The notes below the pieces were generated by a model. It was not told the origin of the DNA and did not search any database. It saw nothing but the letters and a program-made list of their open reading frames with translations. A DNA stretch of 64,000 bases from Dyadobacter sp. CY356. Lineage in GTDB: Bacteria > Bacteroidota > Bacteroidia > Cytophagales > Spirosomataceae. The stretch lies in assembly GCF_021440195.1 (NCBI RefSeq), contig NZ_JAJTSZ010000005.1, forward strand, positions 248,001-312,000, in the 5' to 3' direction. Below are positions 1 to 9,454 of the stretch, piece after piece. The number at the start of each line of letters is the position of its first letter. Position 1 is the stretch's first letter. A program made the translations under genes and the position numbers.

Positions 1-423
1 GGTGACACCTACACCCGCCAGAAAATACGGATTGGTTTTTGCATGTCTGTTATAGGCAAACAAATCTGCCTGAATACCAATATTTATATCCGGATTGCTG
101 GTTTTGAAAGAAAGATTCTGCACATAATTCTTATCGTATTTCTGATCAGCAGAAACCTGGTAAAAACGAATTTCACCCCGCGCACTGAAATGTTCTGACA
201 ACCTGTATAAAGCACCGATGGAAACAGAGGGGCCAAGTCCAAGATGTCTGTTGATGCTCGTCCGCAAATCGCCCTGATAATAAGCAATGCCAACGCCGCC
301 TGTCAAGCTGAAAACGCCAAAAGGATGCAAATACCGCTCACTGACTGTTGACTGGGATTTTACCGGCTCAATAATCAAAAGGGAAAAAAATAATAAAATC
401 AAACTGGCAAATGTGCGTTTCAT
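1..423 (-). CDS. Outer-membrane beta-barrel protein, DUF6089-like, 3' end cut by window edge
   Basis: The reading frame starts at an ATG at 423 (MKRTFASLILLFFS...) and stays open for 141 codons to the window edge, so the C-terminal part is missing. It opens with a signal peptide: two basic residues, then a leucine/phenylalanine core. A stretch reading FGVFSLTGGVGIAYYQGDL follows, then alternating hydrophobic strands typical of small Bacteroidota outer-membrane barrels (DUF6089 / PorT-like). The family is seen next to envelope and gliding genes, but its function is mostly unknown. I infer an outer-membrane location from the signal peptide and strand pattern. The family assignment is moderately sure, the coding call very sure. 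Confidence 0.75.
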   Translation of the reverse strand, partial: MKRTFASLILLFFSLLIIEPVKSQSTVSERYLHPFGVFSLTGGVGIAYYQGDLRTSINRHLGLGPSVSIGALYRLSEHFSARGEIRFYQVSADQKYDKNYVQNLSFKTSNPDINIGIQADLFAYNRHAKTNPYFLAGVGVT

Positions 424-538
424 GCGATACTGGCAAACTGATCAATAAAATTAATAACCGGGTGCTAAGTTAACAATGTCCCTAAATATATTACCCTTTA
501 AATTACATCCGTAATGAATTCAATCTGCTATAAACCAA

Positions 539-564
539 AATAAGCCGGACGATGCCGGCTTATT
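539..564 (-). terminator. Rho-independent type hairpin after the 588-1271 gene
   Basis: A perfect 10-bp stem (AATAAGCCGG / CCGGCTTATT) with a 6-nt loop lies 24 nt past the stop of the minus-strand DUF2807 gene. On the minus strand it is followed by a short T-rich run. Confidence 0.7.
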
Positions 565-587
565 CATATTATTATGTCTCGAAAAAT

Positions 588-1271
588 TTATTCTCTTTTT
601 ACAGAGCTTGCACCGGATGTATTGGAATGAATGTCTTTTGCATTTCCTGCATAACGGATACTGCTTGCGCCACTTGCATCTGCGTGAACTGTTGTACTCG
701 CCACAACATGCGCATTACTTGCTCCCGAAGCATCGATATTAACTTCTTTTGCCGGAAAGTTTTGTCCTTTAAAAGATGACGCTCCTGAAACTTCACCATG
801 CAAAATATCTCCCTGGCCTGTAATAGCTAGTGATGATGCTCCTGAAAGTTCAAAAGTAACTTTTGGTGCTGAAAAATCCATCGTAACCTGTGATGCTCCT
901 GAAACTTCAATGGCCATTGATTTTGTACCAACAAATTTGTTAACCACAACTTTCGAAGCTCCTGAAAAATCCACCGCTTCCAGTGAAGGCATAACAATGT
1001 TGATATTTACTGTTTTCCGGCGTTTATTCCAGTTATTCCCTTTGTAGCCAACTTTTAAAACCCCTGAAACTACTTTTGCTTCCAGATCTTTCACATCGTC
1101 GCTTTCTCCGGATGCTGTCAGACTATACTGTTTTCCCTGTTTTACATCAACTTTAAATGCACTTCCCATGGAAAGTTTATCAAAATCAGATACGGAGAAG
1201 GTACGGCTTTCCTGAGCAAAGACGCTCACTGAGAACAGACACAGTAAGCCGAATAAAAGTAATTTTTTCAT
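588..1271 (-). CDS. Head-GIN (DUF2807) secreted protein
   Basis: This 227-residue protein has a clear signal peptide (MKKLLLFGLLCLFSVSVFAQ, cleavage after AQ). The rest is a DUF2807 / head-GIN domain, a right-handed beta-helix-like fold in which the sequence S-G-A-S recurs about every 20 residues (at least seven copies in the C-terminal half). These proteins are described as putative auto-transporter adhesin-like; their true role is not established. It sits 74 nt downstream of the PspC/DUF2807 protein on the same strand. The C-terminal part of that larger protein is a related domain, so the two are probably cotranscribed paralogous domains. A hairpin at 539-564 closes the unit. Confidence 0.85.
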   Translation of the reverse strand: MKKLLLFGLLCLFSVSVFAQESRTFSVSDFDKLSMGSAFKVDVKQGKQYSLTASGESDDVKDLEAKVVSGVLKVGYKGNNWNKRRKTVNINIVMPSLEAVDFSGASKVVVNKFVGTKSMAIEVSGASQVTMDFSAPKVTFELSGASSLAITGQGDILHGEVSGASSFKGQNFPAKEVNIDASGASNAHVVASTTVHADASGASSIRYAGNAKDIHSNTSGASSVKRE

Positions 1272-1345
1272 GTCTAATATTTTTTAGGTTTTGATTACGA
1301 TGGAATGATGTCAAAATCAGGAAATAGGTTGCATCCCAGTTTTAA

Positions 1346-3883
1346 TTATTCCTGAGATTCTATTTTACTGACACCTGTTGCATCTTTTTTCAGGTTAGGG
1401 ACATGTCCTAATTCTGCTTTTGACGCACCTGTTGCAGATACATCTGCATTCTGGATATTCATTCCTGTACTGATTAACTTACAAGCTCCCGTCAGATCAA
1501 AATTAGCTGTGGTTGCAGATCCTCTCAATGTGGCTTTTGAAGCGCCGGTAAGCTCTACCGTTAATTCATTTGTTTCAACATCAATATCCGTTTTCGATGC
1601 TCCGGTCAAATCAATATTCAATTTTGAAAGACCTTTGAATCCGGAGATCTTTGCCTTGTTGGCACCGGAAAGAGAAACTCCCTCCAATGTTGGCATGGTG
1701 ATTACGATCCCGATCCTTTTGTTATCGTTTCCAAACAAACTAAAACTATCATTGCCTTTAACTTTAAGAACACCGTCTTCCTCGGATATTCTCAGATCGT
1801 CTACGTCTTTTTCCTCACCATCCGCCGAAACGTTAAACTCAGTTCCCTGTTTAATGCTGATAGAATAGGCTCCGCCAACACTTATTTTTTTGAAATCCTT
1901 TACCTGGAATTGTTTGATATAATTTCCACGATCACCCAGATCAAAATCACTTTCGTCATCATCCATGGAATAATTTTCATTATTATCTTCATGATCGTCA
2001 TCTTCTTCACGGACATATTTTGCCGGAATATTTGTGCAAACCAATCCTGAATCCCTGCGAATTGTCCAGCGCAGATTATTCCAGTTTATATCGTCGTCAT
2101 TAAGATCATACGTAACAAGATGGTGATTTCCGCTGTAATAGTGAGAAATAGAATACCAGATTGATCTCGAAATGATAAATGGCTTGTCATAAGGAATATT
2201 CAGGGTCAGATCAATCTGCTGATTTCTAAACCGGCCTGCTGTACCTAATGTAGGCCCTTCCGGGAAGGTAAACACCGAATCTTTAATACTTACATTATAC
2301 CTCAGTTCAGAAGCATTTTTACCTGCATCCTGTTTTGACCGTCCTCTTGATGTCATTTTTTTATCAAGTTTAAGACTGTCGGTGCCATTGTAACCTGCAA
2401 GGCGGATATCTACATCAATACTTTCGTCCTCATCATTATCCTGTTCATCAAGCGTAAGTGTTCCTGCCGGAACCGCATAAAATTCTGAGGTTGAGAATTC
2501 GCCGCGTTTGGCAAAATTCTGCTGGTAAGCCACGCCCTGAACTGTTGCAACAATAATTCCAACAATCCACAGTCCTAATAAAGTCAGCCAAACCGAACCG
2601 CTTACAATTTTCTTATTTGATAAAAGTGTTAAACCCAACAGCAGAAAAGTAACCAGAGGAACAGCAGATACAAGAAGTCCGGATAGAATCAGACTCGATG
2701 GCAATTCCTGGAAAATCCTGAAAGGAACAGGCATTCCGTCAAAAGTATCCACATTTGCGAAACCCATCACAACCGCTCCGCCTACTACAATTCCAAACAA
2801 GGAAACTGCTGCAAGAAGTACCAGAAATCCACCTGTCAAAATTCTAAGCACGGGCCCGAGGCCTTTCAACAACTTCCCCAAAGCCTGGATAATTAAAGCA
2901 ATGGCACGGAAAGGGAAAAGCAGAATCTTGGTAATCGGATTTTCTTCACCCCCTTTATCACTTAAATTCAAACTTTGCTTGATATTCGATTCGATATTAG
3001 AAAGTGTAATCGGTTCTCCCTGCATTTCCATTTTTTCTGTCAATGTGTTGGCAGCTGGGGCAATGATCCATAAAACGATATAAATCAGAACGCCGGTACC
3101 AAAGACAAAAATCGAAAGCACCCATAAAAAACGGACAACACCCAGATCCACGCCGAAATAAGAGGCAACACCTGAGGCTACACCACCTACTACTTTACGA
3201 TCAGGATTTCGATAGAATTTCTTGACCTTGGTATCTTCTTCCAAAGTTGTAGAACCCGGAAATGCGATCCACATGGCGATATAAAGCAATACGACAATGC
3301 CTGATAACGGTCCAAATTCATCTTCCATATTCAGGTCTAACATACCTGAACCGGCCGGTAAACCGATCACGGCAAACAAAAATGCTAGTCTTACCCAAAG
3401 TGGATCAATCGTAAAATAATGACCCAAACCGGCTGCAACGCCACCCAAAAGCTTTCTGCGAAGATCCCGGATTAGTTTTTTAGGATTTGCCGTTGTTTTG
3501 GTTTCTGTGCCAGCTGATGAGGTATATGCAGAAGAATAACTTTCTTCTTTTGGTGTTGAAGTTGCACCAGGAGTAGCTGATTGTAACGGATCTGCAAAAA
3601 TATCCTCGGCCTGCTCAATGGCTTCAAAATCTGCCACCGTACCCATTGCCGAAATTAATTCATCCACATCCACAAGCGAAATCACTTGTTTTGCTTCTGC
3701 CTTTTGTTTGTTCAAAAACCGCTCAGCCACCCTTCCTTCAATGTCTGAAAGAATTTCTTTGCTGTCTGCAAACGAAGAAAAATATTTCTGAATAGAACTA
3801 AGATAGCTTTTCAGCTTTTCGTATCCGTCCTCCTCAATGTGGAAGATGACACCGCCTATATTGATACTGATTGTCTTTTTCAT
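1346..3883 (-). CDS. PspC-domain membrane protein fused to a DUF2807 domain
   Basis: 845 residues. The N-terminal 95 residues form a soluble region starting MKKTISINIGGVIFHIEEDG. Two PspC domains follow at about 135-210 and 221-277, each with a conserved RK-L/V-GGVA-G-a-YF motif and hydrophobic segments. Several more membrane helices lie between about 320 and 470. A large extracytoplasmic region ends in a DUF2807 beta-helix domain (about 640-840) with repeated LSGA/LTGAS motifs. PspC family members are envelope-stress membrane proteins, and this arrangement behind a PadR regulator is common in Bacteroidota. The gene lies 33 nt after the PadR gene and is probably repressed by it. An acidic stretch (DDDHEDNNEN...DDDESDFD) precedes the DUF2807 part. 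The function beyond membrane stress sensing is inference. Confidence 0.88.
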   Translation of the reverse strand: MKKTISINIGGVIFHIEEDGYEKLKSYLSSIQKYFSSFADSKEILSDIEGRVAERFLNKQKAEAKQVISLVDVDELISAMGTVADFEAIEQAEDIFADPLQSATPGATSTPKEESYSSAYTSSAGTETKTTANPKKLIRDLRRKLLGGVAAGLGHYFTIDPLWVRLAFLFAVIGLPAGSGMLDLNMEDEFGPLSGIVVLLYIAMWIAFPGSTTLEEDTKVKKFYRNPDRKVVGGVASGVASYFGVDLGVVRFLWVLSIFVFGTGVLIYIVLWIIAPAANTLTEKMEMQGEPITLSNIESNIKQSLNLSDKGGEENPITKILLFPFRAIALIIQALGKLLKGLGPVLRILTGGFLVLLAAVSLFGIVVGGAVVMGFANVDTFDGMPVPFRIFQELPSSLILSGLLVSAVPLVTFLLLGLTLLSNKKIVSGSVWLTLLGLWIVGIIVATVQGVAYQQNFAKRGEFSTSEFYAVPAGTLTLDEQDNDEDESIDVDIRLAGYNGTDSLKLDKKMTSRGRSKQDAGKNASELRYNVSIKDSVFTFPEGPTLGTAGRFRNQQIDLTLNIPYDKPFIISRSIWYSISHYYSGNHHLVTYDLNDDDINWNNLRWTIRRDSGLVCTNIPAKYVREEDDDHEDNNENYSMDDDESDFDLGDRGNYIKQFQVKDFKKISVGGAYSISIKQGTEFNVSADGEEKDVDDLRISEEDGVLKVKGNDSFSLFGNDNKRIGIVITMPTLEGVSLSGANKAKISGFKGLSKLNIDLTGASKTDIDVETNELTVELTGASKATLRGSATTANFDLTGACKLISTGMNIQNADVSATGASKAELGHVPNLKKDATGVSKIESQE

Positions 3884-3916
3884 GATTGAAATAATCGAAG
3901 GTCTTTAAATGATCAG

Positions 3917-4279
3917 TTAGGAATTAGAAGTATCTGTTTTGCTCAGTTCTTCGGTACGACGAATCACCGTTTTTACCGAATCCGCAAGTTCAAACCATGT
4001 GGCCTGCATAGCATCCAGAAATATCTTTCCTTCATCTGTCAAAACATAGTACTTCCTGGGAGGTCCGGACGAAGATTCCACCCATTTATAATCCAGCCAA
4101 CCCGAATTTTTCAGTCGTGTCAATAGAGGATAGAGTGTGCCTTCAACAACCATCATTTTTGCAGAAGTTAATTCATCCAGCATATCAGAGGCGTATACTT
4201 CGCCCCGGGATATGATGTGCAGGATACAGAATTCCAAAATTCCTTTCCGCATCTGCACTTGGGCATTTTCGATATTCAT
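3917..4279 (-). CDS. PadR-family transcriptional regulator
   Basis: A 120-residue winged-helix regulator. The N-terminal domain matches PadR proteins: RKGILEFCILHIISRGEVYASDML, then a GTLYPLLTRLKNSGWL recognition/wing segment and GPPRKYYVLTDEG in the wing. A short C-terminal helix provides dimerisation. Many PadR proteins repress their own operon together with a membrane-protein target. Here the target is most likely the PspC/DUF2807 gene 33 nt downstream. A TAnnTTTG box on the minus strand (4351-4358), with several AGGTA repeats around it, is the likely promoter/operator. The inducing signal is unknown. Confidence 0.92.
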   Translation of the reverse strand: MNIENAQVQMRKGILEFCILHIISRGEVYASDMLDELTSAKMMVVEGTLYPLLTRLKNSGWLDYKWVESSSGPPRKYYVLTDEGKIFLDAMQATWFELADSVKTVIRRTEELSKTDTSNS

Positions 4280-4350
4280 ACAGTGTCATGTTTTACTAAA
4301 TGAAATATTATTTCATGGCTAATAGACAGGATTTGCACCTTCTATACGTA

Positions 4351-4358
4351 CAAAGGTA
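4351..4358 (-). promoter_or_regulatory. Probable -7 box and operator region of the PadR operon
   Basis: The minus strand reads TACCTTTG, fitting the Bacteroidota -7 consensus TAnnTTTG, about 70 nt before the padR start. AGGTA occurs four times between 4350 and 4395, and ACAAAG/CTTTGT arms flank 4350-4374. That would suit an autoregulatory operator. Confidence 0.45.
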
Positions 4359-4517
4359 TACACAGGTACTTTGTGATGCAAGGTACTAGGTAAAAATTTT
4401 TTCCGTGTTTTGATAAGTGGTTAATTTTCAGGTTGACCGGCAAAAAAATCATGTGTTTGAATTTTGAATATTTTTTAAGTTATATTTTCAAATCATTTGA
4501 CCTAACTAAAAATCTTC

Positions 4518-5024
4518 ATGACAACCAAACCAGGCTTATATATTATTGCGGCCATGAGTGAAAATCAGGTGATCGGGCAGGAAAACCGGTTACCCTGGCA
4601 CTTGCCCGATGAATGGGTACATTTCAGGAAAGTGACGGATGGAAAGCCATTTATCCAGGGAAGAAAAAGCTTTGAGGCAGCTGACGCACTGCATTCTTCT
4701 TATAAAAATGTGGTATTGAGCAGGAATAAGAATCTGGAAAATTTTGACAAAACAGAACGTGCTGATGATTTAAATGAAGGAATTGCGTTACTTAAAGATG
4801 AAAACGAAGTATTTGTCTTAGGAGGTGCTTCTGTTTTTGAACAAGCCCTGCCTTTGGTGGAGAAATTGTATCTGACCATAGTACACACAACCATCGACGG
4901 CGACGCTTATTTCCCGAAAATTAACTGGGAAGAGTGGGAGTTGATTTCCTCTGAATTTCACCCGACGGATGAACGCCACGAATACTCATTTTCGATGAAT
5001 CTCTACGAGAGAAAAGAATCATAG
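4518..5024 (+). CDS. folA: Dihydrofolate reductase
   Basis: 168 residues, normal length for bacterial type I DHFR. It reduces dihydrofolate to tetrahydrofolate with NADPH. Visible hallmarks are the N-terminal strand IIAAMSENQVIGQENRLPWHLPDEW (Met20-loop region with the catalytic acidic residue after the LP), the GRKSFEA segment for NADPH binding, and VFVLGGASVFEQALP with the conserved GG cis-peptide. It ends with a typical YSFSMNLYERK strand. It is transcribed away from padR. No thyA is adjacent, which is common in this phylum. Identification is firm. Confidence 0.95.
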   Translation: MTTKPGLYIIAAMSENQVIGQENRLPWHLPDEWVHFRKVTDGKPFIQGRKSFEAADALHSSYKNVVLSRNKNLENFDKTERADDLNEGIALLKDENEVFVLGGASVFEQALPLVEKLYLTIVHTTIDGDAYFPKINWEEWELISSEFHPTDERHEYSFSMNLYERKES

Positions 5025-5062
5025 AAAGTTGTGTATGGCCATCCTGATTTTCTTTTGGGAAT

Positions 5063-8005
5063 ATGGAAAAGCTGTACACACATTATTTATTCAAAATTGT
5101 ATTTCTTGTTCTGCTGACTACGCAGGTTTCAGCACAAAATAAATATGCAAATGAGTGGATTAATACCTCGCAAACCTATCTGCGCATTCCCGTTGTTCAG
5201 ACGGGAATCTATAAAATCAGTGCATCCGAACTTCGGCAGGCAGGATTTCCTGTCGATTCTTTTCCGGTTACTTCTTTACAATTATTCAGAAGAGGACAAG
5301 AAATTGCTATTGAAGTTAATAACAATGAAGAAAGACTAAATCAGGAAGGTTCTCTGACTTTTTTCGGTGAAAGCAATGACGGTGCTTTGGATTCTTCACT
5401 GTATGTGAATCCAAAAGCAATGCCGCACGCCTATTATAGTTTGTATTCCGATACGGCTTCTTATTTTCTGACCTATAATAAGAATAATATCCCTGGAAAA
5501 AGAATTGCAGTTTCAGAGAATAAAGTTTCGGCGGAATTTACTGATTATCACCTTAAAGAAGTTTTGCAACTTAACACTACCGATTATCCAGCCGGAAATT
5601 TATATCCTATGGGTAGCAACTATGAGTCAGGAACCGCTTTGACTACTTATGATTATGGCGAAGGATGGACGGGAAAAGAGATTATAAATCAGCAAAAAGC
5701 CATTTTTAAGCTGACTACTGAAAATGCAATAGTCGAAAAATTCGACCAGGCAATAGCTGAATTATTGCTGGTCGGCAGAAATGCCGGAAGTCATCAGATT
5801 GAAATCCGGACAGATGATTCAACCGGACGGAAATTGACTACTGTTGAGTTACTCAATTACGATTCGAAAAAAATTACGTTGACGCTGGAAAAGGAAGATT
5901 TATCTTTTGATGGTAAGATCTCCGTTTCCGTCATTCCGGTCAATAATTCAGGCTCCGTTTCTGTTTCTTATATCAAATGGATTTATCCACAAAAACTTTC
6001 ACTTTCTGACAACAATACCCAAACCAGATTTTATTTTAACCCTGAAATTTCAGATAAATCTGTATTGCTAAACAATACCGAAAATTGGGAGTTTTACGAT
6101 TGCTCAAAGCCTGATCAGCTTAAAAAATTGATCGTCAGCAATTCTATTTTATCAGTCAACGGTGCTTCTCAGCTCATTGCTATGAAAGAGCCAATGAAGA
6201 TTCTAACGCCAGCAATCGTAAAATTTAAAAACATCAAGCCCGGAACCGACTATCTGATCATCAGCCATCCTTTGGTTAGAAAACCTGTTAAAGAAAGCAA
6301 AGACCCGGTTGAAGATTATGCAGTATATCGTGCATCACAAACTGGTGGTAATTTTAAAACCTTGATTTTAAATAGTCAGGAAATCTTTGATCAATTTAAT
6401 TATGGAGAACCAGGACCGCAGGGAATTAGAAATGCAATTTCGTTTTTGCATGAAAAAGCAGAGCTGAAATTCGTCCTTCTGCTCGGCAGATCAATCGATC
6501 CGCAAACGGCCCGACATCAACCCAAAGCCAGAGAAAATGATATGATCCCAAACGCTGGCTGGCCGGGATCGGATATTGTGTTGGCCATGGGTTTACAAGA
6601 TTCTTCGAAATATATACCGTTGGTTCCCGTTGGGAGGGTTAATGCGGCGAATGCTCAAAACGTTTATGATTATTTACAAAAAGTAAAAGCGTTTGAAAGT
6701 CAAAACAAGGCAGCTCCGTGGCGAAAAAATATTTTGCATTTAAGTGGCGGACATACCGATGTTGAACGGGAAATTTATCGAGAATATATTCAATCTTTTG
6801 AAAAAGCCATTACTCCTCTTGGCAATAAAATCATTACGATTTCAAAGCAGACGAATGCACTGAAAGAAGATTTTCCGCTGGATACGATTTTAAACAAAGG
6901 CGTAGGATTAATCACACTTTACGGTCATTCCAGTTTAAATTCAACGGATGTCGAATTAGGGTTTGCCGATGACCAGAAAAGAAATTATAAAAACGATTCT
7001 TTGTTTCCCGCCATCATCATGAATGGCTGTGCCCTGGGAAATTCCTTTTATACTCCTTCAACCATTAGCAATAACTGGATTCTTGCACCAAAAAAAGGGG
7101 CTGTTTTGTTTCTGTCACACACCCATAACGGCGTTTCTTCTTCATTGAAAAATTATACCGATTCTTTTTATGAAGTATTAGCAGATACGTCTTTTACAAA
7201 TCAGTCATTTGGTATAATCCAGCAGGAAGCGATCAGAAGAAACATGTTGAAAAATCCAACCCTGTCGGATGGAATTACGTCACAACAAATGAATCTGCAG
7301 GGAGATCCTGCTATTAAGTTGTTTCCTGCCACGATACCGGATTATGCCTGGAAACCGGATATGCTGAGATTTTCTAATCCGCATGGTAAAACACTTGCCG
7401 CGAAATCTGATTCAATTGAGGTCAAGATTGGACTTGTCAACTTTGGCAAATTTAAAAATGAGGAGCTTAAAATAAATATTTACCGGATGAGAGATTCGGT
7501 CAACATAGAAAACTATCAATTTACCCACCGGCCTTCAACTTTACTGGACACAATTTCATATACTATCCCAAACATCTACATCAATCCAGGTAACGAAATC
7601 TGGACTTTTACAATTGATCCAAAAAATGAAATAACCGAAGAGAATAAAAACAATAATCTTTTTTCAACAGAACTGCTTCTTACCGATACTGAAACTCCTG
7701 ATACGCTGGAAATCATTTCAGCCTATGTTTCACCAAATCCTTCCGGTCAGTATTTTAAATTTAATATTGAGCTTGAAGGATCAGAACCGCCGAAAAAATG
7801 GAATATCTCAGTTTTTGATAAATCAGGAAGGGCCATTCAGAACAATGAAGTCATACCACATTTAGGAAAAAACGAATTCATCTGGCAACCAAAAGGAATT
7901 TCCCCGGGCGTTTATCTCTATCGCATGAAGGTTGATGCGCAAATTATTTCTTTAACTCCGGAGGCAAAAAAAGGAATAAGCGGGAAGTTGATCTGGATGC
8001 ATTGA
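5063..8005 (+). CDS. C25 (gingipain-type) cysteine peptidase, PorU2-like T9SS sortase
   Basis: 980 residues with an N-terminal signal peptide (hydrophobic core, cleavage after VSAQ). The N-terminal half is beta-rich. The central peptidase C25 domain carries the catalytic pair: His622 in TLYGHSS and Cys656 in IMNGCALGNSF. The C-terminal 80 residues (SPNPSGQYFKF... ISPGVYLYRM) look like a T9SS/FlgD-type tail. PorU is the sortase that removes C-terminal signals of T9SS cargo and attaches them to the surface; PorU2 proteins are paralogs of uncertain substrate. The bona fide PorU beside PorV is at 18131-21526, so this copy is the second one. A membrane GT-C protein starts 2 nt downstream and is probably cotranslated. 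The annotation as PorU2 is by family resemblance, not proven. Confidence 0.82.
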   Translation: MEKLYTHYLFKIVFLVLLTTQVSAQNKYANEWINTSQTYLRIPVVQTGIYKISASELRQAGFPVDSFPVTSLQLFRRGQEIAIEVNNNEERLNQEGSLTFFGESNDGALDSSLYVNPKAMPHAYYSLYSDTASYFLTYNKNNIPGKRIAVSENKVSAEFTDYHLKEVLQLNTTDYPAGNLYPMGSNYESGTALTTYDYGEGWTGKEIINQQKAIFKLTTENAIVEKFDQAIAELLLVGRNAGSHQIEIRTDDSTGRKLTTVELLNYDSKKITLTLEKEDLSFDGKISVSVIPVNNSGSVSVSYIKWIYPQKLSLSDNNTQTRFYFNPEISDKSVLLNNTENWEFYDCSKPDQLKKLIVSNSILSVNGASQLIAMKEPMKILTPAIVKFKNIKPGTDYLIISHPLVRKPVKESKDPVEDYAVYRASQTGGNFKTLILNSQEIFDQFNYGEPGPQGIRNAISFLHEKAELKFVLLLGRSIDPQTARHQPKARENDMIPNAGWPGSDIVLAMGLQDSSKYIPLVPVGRVNAANAQNVYDYLQKVKAFESQNKAAPWRKNILHLSGGHTDVEREIYREYIQSFEKAITPLGNKIITISKQTNALKEDFPLDTILNKGVGLITLYGHSSLNSTDVELGFADDQKRNYKNDSLFPAIIMNGCALGNSFYTPSTISNNWILAPKKGAVLFLSHTHNGVSSSLKNYTDSFYEVLADTSFTNQSFGIIQQEAIRRNMLKNPTLSDGITSQQMNLQGDPAIKLFPATIPDYAWKPDMLRFSNPHGKTLAAKSDSIEVKIGLVNFGKFKNEELKINIYRMRDSVNIENYQFTHRPSTLLDTISYTIPNIYINPGNEIWTFTIDPKNEITEENKNNNLFSTELLLTDTETPDTLEIISAYVSPNPSGQYFKFNIELEGSEPPKKWNISVFDKSGRAIQNNEVIPHLGKNEFIWQPKGISPGVYLYRMKVDAQIISLTPEAKKGISGKLIWMH

Positions 8006-8006
8006 T

Positions 8007-9197
8007 ATGCAAGGCAAGTGGAATCCGAACTATCAATTAATTGCGCTATGGATTTTCCACAGCATACTCGTTCTGTTTCTGGCTTATATAAATCCAAATC
8101 ATTACACCACGATCGACTCTCATTACTATCTGGAATCTGCTGAAAATATTCTGGATGGACGTGGTTACACTATTTTTGCGGAAAATGAATTCAAATGGAA
8201 TGGAACATTTCCCGCAGGTTACTCCTTAGCAATCGCATTTGTTTCCCTTCTTACAAAAATCAATGTGCTTTGGGCATCGAAAATTGTAAATATCATTGCG
8301 TCAGGAATCTGGTTTTTCTTTCTAAATCTATGGTTTGGCAGGAAGCAATCTTTTTTAATTGGTTGTATTTTATTATCTGGCTCCTTTCTGAAACTTTGGG
8401 CTCATACCTGGTCAGAGCCGTTATTTCTGGTCATTTTATTTTACTGGGTTTATCAATTATTTAAATTAAAAAATTCAACAGAATTATCAATTCCAAAATT
8501 AGCTTCTGTGCTTTTACTTGGCTTTTTGTTGATGTTTGTTCGATATGCCGGGACCTTTATTATTCCTTTAAGTCTTGGTTATAGCATCTATTATTTCTGG
8601 AAAAATGAAAACAGAAAAAGCCTGCTTGCATTAATACTTTCCATTTCCTGGTTGGCCGGCTTCCTTTTTTATCTTTTACTTAATTATCAAAAAAGCGGAG
8701 AATTATTTGGTGGGACTCGTTTTGATGGAAATATATTGATAGGCAAAAATGTCATTTCTTTTGCAAAAGGTTTGATTAACGAAATATCAATTTTTGGAAA
8801 CTTCGCATTTCACTCCCTGGAAGTGTTTTCATTGATTGGAATTGCCTTTCAGATTTTAATGGTCGTTTTGATAATTAAAGAATTGCGCTTAAAATTTGTC
8901 ATAACACATTGGACCAAACATACTTTCATTATCGCGTTCTTCTATCTGATTTTTCTTTTTACTCTAAGAATTTTCAGTCAATTTGACGAACCTGGTTACC
9001 GGCTTTTATCTCCTTTTACTTTTCTTATTTTTTGCGGACTCGTTTGTGGAATTTCTGAGGAACAGATTACTGGTCGATTGAAAAATTTACTGATTGTTTT
9101 TGTTGTTTTTTCATGGGTGGAATTAATTCCGATAGATGGGTTGACAAAGATAATTTATGACTTATTACATAAGACAGAATATATACTTCCAAACTAA
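8007..9197 (+). CDS. Polytopic GT-C type glycosyltransferase-like membrane protein
   Basis: 396 residues with about ten hydrophobic helices. After the first helix comes a periplasmic loop containing TTIDSHYYLESAENILDGRGYTIF. That pattern (D near the first helix, an S/A-xx-LL-x-GxG motif) is typical of ArnT/PMT-like (GT39/GT-C) transferases, which use polyprenyl-linked sugars. The acceptor and sugar cannot be told from sequence. The start lies 1 nt past the stop of the PorU2-like gene, suggesting translational coupling. It could act on the surface glycoconjugate to which T9SS cargo is attached, but that is speculation from the context. Confidence 0.65.
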   Translation: MQGKWNPNYQLIALWIFHSILVLFLAYINPNHYTTIDSHYYLESAENILDGRGYTIFAENEFKWNGTFPAGYSLAIAFVSLLTKINVLWASKIVNIIASGIWFFFLNLWFGRKQSFLIGCILLSGSFLKLWAHTWSEPLFLVILFYWVYQLFKLKNSTELSIPKLASVLLLGFLLMFVRYAGTFIIPLSLGYSIYYFWKNENRKSLLALILSISWLAGFLFYLLLNYQKSGELFGGTRFDGNILIGKNVISFAKGLINEISIFGNFAFHSLEVFSLIGIAFQILMVVLIIKELRLKFVITHWTKHTFIIAFFYLIFLFTLRIFSQFDEPGYRLLSPFTFLIFCGLVCGISEEQITGRLKNLLIVFVVFSWVELIPIDGLTKIIYDLLHKTEYILPN

Positions 9198-9256
9198 ATA
9201 ACAATTTTTAAAACCTTCAAAAAGAATTAACTTTATATTGATAAAATGAAGCAATT

Positions 9257-9454
9257 ATGGAAACATTAATATTTCAATCCGACAATCATGAGAAATTAGA
9301 TGCTTTAAAAGCATTTGCGAGATCTCTTGATATTTATTTTGAAACTGAGGAGAAACCATACGATCCGGAATTTGTAGCTAAAATTCAAGAAAGTAGGCGG
9401 CAATTTGAAAATGGTCAACATAAGGTGATTGACATAGAAGATTTGTGGAAATGA
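9257..9454 (+). CDS. Antitoxin of a YoeB-type toxin-antitoxin pair (DUF2683-like)
   Basis: 65 residues. An N-terminal part (LIFQSDNHEKLDALKAFARSLDIYFE) is predicted to be strand then helix, with an acidic, flexible C-terminal tail ending EDLWK, which would bind the toxin. Length and layout match small antitoxins found upstream of YoeB/RelE toxins in Bacteroidota (DUF2683 group). The stop overlaps the toxin start as ATGA. The complex likely represses its own promoter. The precise DNA-binding fold is not recognised with certainty. Confidence 0.75.
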   Translation: METLIFQSDNHEKLDALKAFARSLDIYFETEEKPYDPEFVAKIQESRRQFENGQHKVIDIEDLWK

